Below, piece after piece: positions 44,874-54,510 of a stretch of 64,000 nucleotides of DNA. Source of the stretch: Ganoderma boninense (lineage: Eukaryota; Basidiomycota; Agaricomycetes; Polyporales; Polyporaceae); the NCBI GenBank assembly GCA_002900995.3, contig CM035310.1, positions 816,929-880,928 of the forward strand. Reading direction: 5' to 3'. The position numbers and the translations under genes were made by a program. Position 1 is the stretch's first letter. The number at the start of each line of letters is the position of its first letter. Below the pieces are notes generated by a model. That model worked only from the letters and a program-made list of their open reading frames with translations. It was not told the DNA's origin and ran no database searches.

Positions 44874-46734
44874 GGGTTGCCCAGCATTGTACTTGGTAGC
44901 CTCGAGTGCAATGGCTCTGCACCTAACTTCCACAGGTGCGGGTTCCAAAGCAACGATTGAACGCGAGGATGGGAATCTGAACAACTCACCAAGTATCTGC
45001 AGCGGCCCCTCGTATGAGGGACACGAGCAGGAAGCTGAAAGTTGCTGCGAGACGCAACATAGTGCCTTCAGTGGAGACTGGGGCTGGGGCTTCCGAGAAG
45101 ACCGCTGATGCTACCCTCCTGCGTATTTATACGCTGCGGGACTACTACGATACGCCAAAGAGCTGGATCAGCCAGTGCAAGTCTGATATGAGCCATATGG
45201 AGCGCGCGAAGCGAGAAGGGTCGTCATGTGCCGAGGACGATTCTTCCATCAAACGAACCCGAGGACGTCGATGACGTTGACACGGGATTCGGAGACGGCA
45301 TGTCCTCCGTTGCGGAAAGGAACTCCTTCCAGTTCACCCACCTCGGCATTCCTGGTTCTCAGTTCATTTTCTCGTGCAAGAATGGCTTGCCTTTCAGTTG
45401 TTTATTGGCGAACACGGTCATGTGTCTCGGTCTGATATAAGGGCGATGCTCTGCGAAAAGCTATAGCGTCAACCAACGAGTTAGTTCATGCACAACTTGG
45501 AAGAGTAATAGAGGGATAGTTCTTACATAGTCGCATTCTCCGGGTAGTGTGAGCAATTGAAGACATCGGCTCATTAGTCTGAGTCGTAAATGGTCGCGGG
45601 AAGGCCCTTCGCAGTGTTGGAGAGCTTCAGAAAGGTGGCCTGGCGACTCTTCGTCCCTTAGGCTGCAGGACTGATCCATTACTAAAGTAAATGTCTCGAA
45701 CAGTCTGCGACCGTCCCGACGGTGCAAGCATCCTTTGGAAGTTGAACATGGAGGAACAGGGCCATGGTGAATGTTGTTCTGTTCACGGGAAATCGTGCGT
45801 TCTTACCTAAGACCAGTTTGTTGTCGGTTGCTCCCGGGACGCTCCGGCCCGGAAAATCCCCCAGCGCTAACAAGGTGTCGATGTGGCCGTCCCGCCTTTT
45901 CTTGCCAGCAGTGGCAGTCTTGGTCGCGCTCCACCACCAGTGCAGAACCCTCGTCGGCTCCATTCATACCGACATCAATTCGAGTCCTGTCAATCTTTAT
46001 CATTTTCTTTTCTCTCGCCCTCTAGGAGTCCCTGCAAACAATCAATCATCGACCTTCGGTTCGAAGGCTCCGCCCGCTGGTGCTCGAGCTCTGACAGTGA
46101 CAGGCGAGTCTCAGTTTCCTACACCTCGTCGATATGACGTGAAAAAGTTATCCCTGTCTTAACGACACTGTGTAGACTAGCATCATTTATCTGATCTCGA
46201 CTTTTCACGATGTTTTCGTCTCGCTCGAGGGCTGACATGGTATCCGCAGGCTCATCCCCACGTCTTACATACTCGTGTCGTCACGCATCCGCAGTGCTGT
46301 TTCGACAGGTGTGAGGGCTTCAAAGTAGGGAGTTGCAAGGAGGCTGCTTGTTGGGGCTCATCGCAATGCAAAGTAAGTGCTTCTCGGTCACGTTTGGTAA
46401 ACACGCTGCTCGTCGACCAGCGACGCACCAGTTTACCTTCGAAAGTATGCACATTTTCGCAACCTGGAGCGGAAAGGGGCGACAGATACCTAGGGCGAGG
46501 CGCCCGGGGCTCGTCGCGCTCTTCGACGTTGTTTTCGGGGTCAGTGGGTCGATACATGAACGGGTACCTCCATGTGTCGGTCGCTGTAGACGAATGCAGA
46601 CCTAAACGTAGTGTTTCCTCGTATTCATTCTTTGACCATTGCCGTCGCATGGCTTCGGTGTTCGCGCCATGTATGCCCTGCGTCGCCGCTATCGGGAGCA
46701 AGGAAAGACAAGACGCCAGCCGGCTGAACGCCGA
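44874..46734. other. Conserved spacer of the duplicated block, copy 2
   Basis: No recognised gene; longer than the copy 1 spacer by about 0.4 kb. It includes a cysteine-rich potential exon at about 46246-46372 (CCFDRCEGFKVGSCK, then ACWGSSQCK) ending in GTAAGT, whose copy 1 counterpart has lost three of the cysteines. See the findings. Confidence 0.4.
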
Positions 46735-48498
46735 CTAGAATTTCTGGGCCGACAGCTGCCGGTCATCACAGTCGAGACAACAAGCGTTGTCGCGTACAAC
46801 CAGCCATTCGTCCTCGAGTGCAACTTGAACCCCCTCCTTCCTGAAGGGCCACGCGGCCGCAGGGAATACGTCCTTGACGCACTCCGCCACCCGCTCCGCC
46901 AACTGGGCCCGCGACGCGTAATAGTCACGTCCCGCTTCCGCTTCGAGCTTCAATTTCGGCACGACGAGGCTCTGCAAGCCATGCCCGCCGCGACCGAAAA
47001 GCGGCGTGGCGCAGTCGGGCACCGCGGCCTCGAGCAGTCGGGTCGCGTCCATGGGAGGCAGGTGCAGTGTCCGTAGGCGGGGGCAGTTGCGCGCGAAGTG
47101 CACGAGGGCGGCGAGCGGCCCTCCGCGCGGCCCGGCGCCGGCGCCGGTGGTGGGGGGGCGCCCTTGAGCGTGAAGTAGTCCCAGAGCTGGGTGTGGAGCG
47201 CCTCGAGGCCGGGCCACGCCTCTGACATCGCGCGGAGGTCGCCAGACGAGCAGCTGATGTCGATGTAGTCTGGGAGGACGAGCGTGAGCGCGCGCAGGGC
47301 GTGCAGCGCGAGGAGGGGGCCGACGACGCTGGCGAGGGAGACCGGGGAGGCGCTCTGCAGCATGCGGTAGCGGCTGCGGACGCTGTGCATCGGCGGTTGG
47401 GAAGGCTCGGTTCATGTAGACGACGAGCCCTGGGAGGGACGGACACCTTGTGGAGACGGCGTTGAGGCACTCGGAGGTGTGTTTCGCAAACGTCTGAGAC
47501 GAGGCGCCGCGCTGCAGGACTTCGAGGGAGAGCGTGCGGAGGTTCGGGGCGTGGACAATGTTGAGGAGCGCTGTGTGGTCCGCCCAGTGTCCCTTGAGAG
47601 CCAAGGTGTCGAGCCGGGGGTACGTGAGCACGCCATCCTCTCGATCGATGGTCCGGAGCGATAGGCTGAGAGAGCGGAGGTGCTGGAATTTGGCAAGGTA
47701 CTTGAGGGACCTTGACTCGATCTCCGGGATAACCTCGACATGGCAGACACGGTTACCAAGGGTATGCATGCCCTCCCAGGGTTGCATGGGTATACGGATC
47801 CTCTCTATTTCCTCAGCGGAGTCGAACGCCCGCACCAAGGCGAAATGGATCGCGGGGTTGTAGTATTCGCGGCCGCCGTACTCAAGCGAGGTGACGGAGC
47901 GTGACAGCAAGTAAAAGGTGCCCGCGGCGAACTTGCGTTGAGTCATGTCCTCTCTGAACGAGACCGCTTGCAAGCGAGGGAGCAAGGGAGCGGGGGCGAT
48001 ACAACGCCCCAAGTCCTCCCAGAGCTCTAGCCGCTTGGGACCGTCGAATGCGAAAAGACCCGCGATTGCTCGTACGTAGGCAGCGTACTCTTTGAACCGC
48101 CTCCAGTTGGGATGAGCAGAGGGGTCGTCTGGGCCACACAAGGTCTACATAGGCAAACTATCAATGAGCAATCCGTATGGCGAGACGAATTGAAAACGTA
48201 CATATGAGAAGTCAACCGCAGAGTCTGCCAGTGAGTCCGGTGTGCAGTGTCTCTCGGCGATCCCCAGTGCACAAAGGAGGTCCGCGAGAGGTTTGTCGTC
48301 AGGCAAGCGTCGCCATAGTGTCATCAAGGCTGGTTCTGTGAAGTTCCTGTGGGTCCTGGCCAATCGAGCGAGAGAGCGGCGCGCTGACTTGGACGCATCA
48401 TAACGCAGATGTGGTCGTTCCGGATCGAGATATGATACTATGAGGTACATGATGTCCGCAAAGTCGGCGATAGAACGCGCTTCTGTCTCTGAGTCCAT
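46735..48498 (-). pseudogene. F-box locus F17 (subfamily III) with two compensating frameshifts
   Basis: Exon 1 (48202-48498) starts MDSETEARSIADFADIMYLI. A 57-nt intron (48145-48201, GTACGT...TATGTAG) joins in phase to exon 2 (46735-48144), which has no stop and ends CCLDCDDRQLSAQKF. About 80 residues (roughly 47157-47400) are nevertheless read in the wrong frame. Against F6, two bases are missing near 47390 and one near 47150 in a run of seven G. Between them the original frame still codes SLASVVGPLLALHALRALTL and AMSEAWPGLEAL. The resulting 568-aa product has an arginine- and proline-rich block (HARPPRLHRHQLL) replacing part of the repeat domain. Either a damaged gene or sequence errors. 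Confidence 0.65.
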
Positions 48499-48611
48499 CT
48501 CTGAGCTGATCGAACAGGGGAGAGCCCAAGTACTAGTAGAGTGGTCGCCACGCAAACGGTACGCTAACGCCACTGCACTGCCACGTGCACTTCGAGCTGC
48601 TGCCAGTGGGC

Positions 48612-48698
48612 GTCATTTCCGGGTTCCAAATGTTGAGTGATGTGGAACAAGACTTCCTGTACATCGCACAACGAGGGGGTGGTCCGTGTACCCTCCAT
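48612..48698 (-). pseudogene. 5' relic of a subfamily IV F-box gene (F18)
   Basis: From the ATG at 48698: MEGTRTTPSLCDVQEVLFHI, then TQHLEP. This is almost the same as the start of F4 (MEATRTTPSLCDVQDILFHI, TQHLDP). DNA similarity to F4 stops near 48612, where the duplicated block begins. The upstream spacer (48699-49086) also matches that of F4. So a full F4-like gene once stood here and lost its body at the block edge. Confidence 0.8.
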
Positions 48699-49086
48699 CT
48701 GTGCGATCGTGTCAGCGGTAATATGGAGGTCGCAGTTAGGGTTCAAACGTTCACATTCAACCTCAAACTCGCTTGTAGACCCTGATTCCTTGATGAGCGT
48801 CTTGCGACCAGCAATTGTTGAAAGACGAGGATCAATTCTTGTACTGTGATTGCCTCTGGACCATGACAAAGATCGTTAACATTGAAAACAAAGGCGAGGC
48901 TGCTGCACGGCGAGCCTTGACCTCGGCATCCTCCAGTGGAAACCGCGCGTCGACCGCACGGCGGTGACTAGCCGCGCAAGAAGTGTGAAACGCAGTATAG
49001 TACATATGTAGACAGAATACACACTGCAGCCCGCGAGCACACCCTCTCCCCATTCCAAGCGACAGCCTCTGACCGTCCGACCATTC

Positions 49087-52064
49087 TCAGACCAACCGCG
49101 ACCGGTCCCCTGACTCCTCGTCCGTCACGACAATCGGGTGCTGCGCGAACGGCACCGCCGCCTTCGGGAACACCCGCTGGATGAACGCCGTCATCTCGCC
49201 CGACAGGTCGACCCCGCGCGGGAACACGACCTCCGCGATGTCCAGGTCCCGCAGCGCATGCGGCCCCTTGGGATACTCGAGCCCCTCGAGCGCCCCGGCG
49301 GCGAGGTCCATCGCGGGGAGGCGCAGCGCGCGCAGGCGCGGACAGCCCCGCGCGAAGTGCACGAGGGACTCGAAGCTCGCGCGCCCGCCGTCCGCGCTCG
49401 CAGCCTCGATCGCGAGCTCCGCGATGTCCGGCCACGCCTCCGCCATCTTGCGCACGTCGTCGGACGCCAGCCGGAGGATGAACAAGCGGAAGTCGAGGGT
49501 GAGGTGCCGGAGGCGGCGGAGGGACAGCAGGGGCTCGATCGCGGCCAGGAGCGTGCCCTCGGTGTCGAGCGTGGTCGGGAAGTCCCAGAGCATGTTGCGC
49601 GCCGTGCGCGAGGAGTCCACCAGCAGGCTCTCGAGCAGGGGGAATGCAGACGCGGCGGTTTGCAGGCACGCGCGGGCAGAGGGGATGAATTCGGTTGGGT
49701 CGGCGTGCGAGACGTGCAGGGTGAGCGAGTCGGTGTGCGGCGCTTCGACGCGTTCCAGGAGGTCGCGGACGGTGTCCCAGCCACTCCGCACGGTGAGGCG
49801 GCGCAAGCATGGGAAGGAGAGCGCTGAAGAGAGAGCGCCCCCTTCACTGAGCACGACGGAGAGATCGCGGAGCTCTGCGAGTTGGGTGAGGGGCTCGAGG
49901 TCCGCGATGGAGATTTGTGCGTGGACGGAGACGGAGCGCAGTGCGGGATTGCAGTGCAGGGTAGAGAGGTTAACACTCCAAGGGTGAATCGCGATGCTGA
50001 TGGACTCCAGGCGAGGAGTACGTGCACAGGCCTCGGACAAGAGATGTTTAGGCTCATCTGGGCGTTCCCTATGCGCCTTGATCCAGATCTTCATCTCCCG
50101 CACCGACGGCGAAATGAGGGCGAGCGGGACGGCGCGCAAGGTCTGTGAGTCGTCACCAGTGATGTTGACAAACTGCAGGCGAGGAAGGATAGGTTCATCC
50201 CGCAGGAATCCTGCAACCTCCGGCCAGAACGTAAGCGGCCTCTTCCATGTATCGATGCAAGGGTCGAGTTGAATTCTGCGGACGAGCGTTGCGTAGTCAC
50301 GGAATCGACTCCAATTGGGATGTGTTAAAGGATCCTCTGTAACGAACTAATGTGTTTTAACTTGGGTAGGATACGGTATGAGCAATGGGGATGACAGTTT
50401 GGAGGCGACTTCTACAGGAGATTCTGAGCAGCAAGTTCGCAGTTGAATATAATGCATGATGGTCGCTTGAGCTCACCCGAAGGCCGCTAAGCCGCCAACC
50501 ACGGAAAGTAATCAACAGTGAAGCAGCCGGCGGAACATCGCCACTGCACCGCAGAGGCCCCCTTGACCCAGAAATTCTGGGGAAGTTCGTGCATTTCTAT
50601 TTCACTGTTATAAATCTCACCCTAATGAAGGAGGCAAGAGAAGAGGACAGGTAACTGTTGGGGGGAGGCAAGGCAAGAAACGCTGAGCGGCATTGACACA
50701 GACTCAGCTACCAAAAAGGGACTCTCGACGTTTGTGCGTAAGTGTATTTTCGCAGCCCATACACGTCGGGCAGTGGAAGATACCGCAGGCCGGAATATGG
50801 CTGTAAAAGGAATGGGACCACCCTCAACATCGGGTGAATTTCGTAGAGATAGTTGGGGGGTTTCCACTCACATGCCCATCACTTGCGTGCAATCGCAACG
50901 CAGCGCGTCCACTGCAAATCTCGTCGTGAGACGATTCGCGTGAGACCCATGTAGAGAGCCCGCGCCAGCTCGCGCTTGCCCATAGTTGGCCGAAAAATGC
51001 ACCCTCCGCGGCGACGACAAGGTCGCTCCCCATGTGCCTACGGGCATACATCTATGCCAGGCTATGCGCACATAGTCAGGCTTACAGCATGCCCAGATAC
51101 TATATCTAAGGCAAATTTGCGAAGCGCGTTGGGGGCTGGCTGTAAATGGGGAACCTGTGGAGAGACATCGTAACGTCGCATTCATGGTTCAGAGTATGAG
51201 CGAAGATACTGCGGAGCTCGGACCGAGGCCCCCCTACTAGTAGCCGTAGTCAACCGGGAACGGCAGATTCGCTGCCTGGCCGGCTATGGTTACAGCCATA
51301 GCCATAACCATAGTCAACTATGATGGTCGCTTGGACCCCCATTCAAGTCCATTAAGCCGTCAATCGATAAACTCGAAGCAGCCCCCGTCACAGGCCAAAC
51401 ACCACTAGGGAACCGTCGACGTCGAGGCATGGGAGAGGGGCGCAAAATCACTCCCCACACGACCTGAGGCCCAGCGATTTTTGGATTCCGAGAGACGATT
51501 TTGTCTTGATGGACCGTAATGGTCATCGAATGAGAGCAGACACAGTCCACAAGAGGCAAGACGAGTGAGTATGAAACGACTTTGTGGGTGCAGTGCCCCT
51601 CTAGAGTGGCGGCGATTCTGCTCAATTCCGACAGAATCGAGAAGAGTCGTCGCTTCGCCCCCTTCGAGATGTCTTCCAAAGCGACTCCCCGAAGCGATGG
51701 CAGGTGCGATATCTTTGACACTCCCATTGAAAATCATTAATGCTAATGCACTTACGGGTTGGGGAGGCGGTTTAGCCTTGAGGTCGTAAAGTTGCAACAG
51801 AAGTGGATTGATGAGCTCAACCTCTTGCGCCATTCCGAGGGTATGAATAAGGGATCTTAAAGGTTTTTCGCTGGGAAGAGATCGCCATAGTGCGCTGAGA
51901 GCGGGCCGGGAGAAGCTTCGACAAGTGAGGGCGGAATGGAGGAGAGTTTGGCGAACACGGAAGATGTCGTCCCAGGGAGATCGATCCGTATCCAAGTGAG
52001 GAAAGATGTAGTACAGGATGTCCTGGACGTCGGACAACGAGGGAGTTGTTAAGTTTGTGGCCAT
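49087..52064 (-). CDS. F-box protein F19 (subfamily IV) with a 1.4-kb intron
   Basis: Probable SCF substrate receptor of 518 aa if spliced as proposed. Exon 1 (51756-52064) starts MATNLTTPSLSDVQDILYYI, with RQTLLHSALTCRSFSRPALSALWRSLPSE, and ends at a good donor (GTAAGT). Exon 2 (49087-50334) begins DPLTHPNWSRFRDYATLVRR after an acceptor (TTACAGAG) and is open to the stop. It has HFARGCPRLRALRLP and DLSGEMTAFIQRVFPKAA. Both junctions are phase 0, as in F4. The intron (50335-51755, 1421 nt) is about 20 times longer than usual here, implying an insertion. Whether it is spliced correctly is unknown; a truncated F-box-only product is the alternative. F5 is a broken close relative. Confidence 0.65.
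50335..51755. other. Oversized F19 intron with direct repeats and a hairpin
   Basis: No gene recognised inside. Two diverged direct repeats start with the same 12-mer (gatggtcgcttg at 50458 and 51322, 864 bp apart). Looser similarity continues for over 100 bp after each, for example gaagcagcc and a later GACCCAGAAATT-like block. Immediately before the right repeat is a hairpin, GGCTATGG/CCATAGCC (51282-51303), and CTACTAGTAG is a perfect palindrome at about 51235. Suggests an inserted, decayed non-autonomous element; no transposase or reverse transcriptase was seen. Confidence 0.45.
51282..51303. repeat. Perfect 8-bp inverted repeat with 6-nt loop
   Basis: GGCTATGG, six bases, then CCATAGCC. 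A second overlapping arm (TAACCATAG, 51304-51312) could pair with the same left side in an alternative fold. Lies in the F19 intron next to the right direct repeat. Confidence 0.8.
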
Positions 52065-54380
52065 CGTCGAGATCAAGACGAAGAGAATGGGAAGAGGATG
52101 TGGAATGGGGTGAGTGTCGAGCTGGCTTCGCGGGGTTTTGAGGCGAATGGGCGTCCTAGCATCGTGAGTCGGCGTCAGTATGCATTGCTCCTCGAAGTTA
52201 GATCTGGAAAGCACTCAGGCTTCAATTCTGTTTATGCATGAAGTAATACTGTTGATGGCCCTGTGTTCATCGAGTTTCAGCATGTAGAACGGACCATAGT
52301 CATGATCCTTCCGTCGGAAGAGCAGTGTTTTCAAGTTATCGCTTTAGGCGTCTCCGAAAGCGTTGGCGCTTAGTCAAAGAACGTGGCCGTGCGCTTGTGT
52401 TGCTCTTCTGCGATCCCGACTCTGGTTCTACCGTGACCCACCCACCTACTCGAATGCATCCAAGTCGCCTGTAATCCTGCTCTGGTGCGACACGTTCAAG
52501 TATCTGCATGCTCTCCTTGTCCCAGCTTCAGTTTGGGGCATGCTGTCTGTGGACAGGTCTTCCAGCTTGCTGCGCTAGCCTCCGGTCTTGACGTTCGGAA
52601 AATCGTGTTCCCACCAGTCGCGCCCTGAAAAGCTGGATGTCTCCTGCTGTATCATTCGGTCAACCTGAAATCATTTGTACGAATCTCGCGGAAACGACAG
52701 GAGCCATAGTTAGGTTCCCGACAGGTTCGTCAAGGCCCATCATCGTATGCCTCGGTGCGACGCTTTATCCGACCGTGCGTCAAGTCATCCGTAGACGCGG
52801 TTCAGGTTGTTGGAAACTGCACCGCAGCCCACCAGGATATATTGGACAGGGCGGCTACAGAAGGGCTGTAGGGGACCCCAAGGTTCGTCAACCGACATTT
52901 GTTCATAGACCTGCCAGAGCCGCTTTCGCCGTCCTCTACAAGTTTCCTACTCCCCTGCAAGTCTCCAGCCGTTGTTTGTTGCACTTGGAGCTGGTGGTCT
53001 ACACCTCTTGACAGATTCTGGTTCGATAAGTGCATTATGATGCAGACGCATACATCGACGTAGTAACGCACAGTATAATCGATACGATTGGTGCTGGTGC
53101 TCGCTCGCCTCAAATGTCTCCCTTCCCTCCGCAGTCGGTCTTCTTATATCAATACTTATCCTGTGCTCGTTCACAGGAAATCGAGCGGCTGACATTTTCA
53201 CAGTAAATCAATGGCGTGCCACAGTCATCAGCAGACAGCCATCAAGGTTCGGCCTCAGAAGGGTTTGAGTTTGGCTTCGCCTTCCGGCTGGTCAAGCGGC
53301 CTTAACCACACCAAAACCACACCCACGACCCTTACTGCTCTGCGGCCGTCGGCCCATCGTATGTGTGCGTTCCTCTGCGTCCTCATCGGCGCGAACGCTC
53401 GAGCTGCTGAGCACAGTTTGGCAAGCTTAAACAGCGCCCATCACCGAGAAATTGATCGCAATCAGTTTGAATCCAAGACCTGCGTCATGACCTCCGTTCA
53501 CCGCCAGTTCACCGCCATCAAACCTGAAGTGAAGGTCTAGCCAAACACTCCAGAATCATCCAGGGCCCTGAGGATGTGATTTCCAGCGCATTGACGATCT
53601 TCTGGGCAGATACACCATCGCTGTGCTTGGTACGTAGCGAAAAAGTAGCCTATGAAGGGCAATTCTCAAATTTTGTCGATACCCAAGCCAGTCACCGAGG
53701 AGGACCAGGGAGGACCAAGAAGGGGAAGTCCTCTCGACGGTCCACGCTGTAACTCAACCCATATCCCTGACGCATGAAACACGAAGCCAACATTGCATTG
53801 TTGCCTAGATATAACCCCGAGAGGCCCGTCCATGGACAAACATCAGACGTCTGTGGCCTGATCGGAACCCGATCCCGAGCGAATTCCAGTACAGTGTCTG
53901 ACTACTGTCGTTGAGTGTATCAGTGAGTTCACCCATCTCCTCGCTCTTCAAGCAGCAGTCAAGTGGCGCTGACCTAATTCGTGTTTGTTTGTTCATCAAA
54001 GCTCAGCAGCTGCAAGCCCCATCAATCTCAGTACCGTGCCCCATGTCTTAAGTATAGGCAAATGCAAGTCTGATCCTCCAAGGCCGGAAAATTAACAGTG
54101 TGCTCCCTCCGGCGCGTCATGCGCCAGCCTGTACAAGTACACGCCTAGCGGAGACGAAGGGCCTGATTCACCGTGGTCGACATGAGTCCCGATTCCTCAA
54201 TGACTTTGAAACGTTTGTTCATGGCACGACCACGCACTGGGGTCCCGCACCCGATCCGTCCTCCCTCATCAAAGTCGCGGAGTGCGCACATGGCGGCGCG
54301 GTGCGCAACAGACTGCCATGCTGTGCTGATCCGGTGCTTGCGCGTGCAAACCCAACCCACGTCCTCCCAAGATCACAAAC
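52065..54380. other. No gene recognised, between F19 and the GH115 promoter
   Basis: Divergent intergenic region of 2.3 kb. Frames such as 53211-53540 on the plus strand (a polar, helix-prone C-terminal part with NARAAEHSLASLNSAHHREI) show no family I recognise. It may be a remnant of a gene or element; no repeats or RNA genes seen. Confidence 0.5.
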
Positions 54381-54388
54381 CTATAAGG
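54381..54388 (+). promoter_or_regulatory. TATA-like box of the GH115 gene
   Basis: CTATAAGG, 130 bases before the ATG at 54511. It is followed by a pyrimidine-rich stretch (about 54437-54510) just before the start codon, a common feature of well-expressed fungal genes. Confidence 0.55.
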
Positions 54389-54510
54389 TCCTGGGCGGGG
54401 CGCGACCAGGACGCCCTCCGGATCGCACTCGCGTTTCTTCCTGTCCTTCCCCTCTTGCTTCATCTTTCTTTCGCTCTTTCGCTCTTTCTTTTTTCTTCTG
54501 CATTTTGCCT

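Larger units (their letters stand above)
44874..48560. repeat. Segmental duplication, copy 2 (spacer plus F17)
   Basis: Direct-orientation partner of 9301-12600. The left edge starts at gggttgcccagcattg, matching gggttgtccagcaatg in copy 1, just upstream of the damaged glycosidase gene. The right edge fades near 48560-48610, where a relic of a subfamily IV first exon begins. Both edges have different neighbours from copy 1, so the block itself is the duplicated unit. Confidence 0.8.

Noticed and set aside
53211..53540. Retroelement gag-like or coiled-coil gene
   Set aside because: Only one short polar frame, with no zinc knuckle, protease, reverse transcriptase or terminal repeats nearby.
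54100..54510. Coding extension of the GH115 gene upstream of 54511
   Set aside because: The frame is open, but it contains the TATA-like box and pyrimidine tract, and the signal peptide begins exactly at the 54511 ATG.
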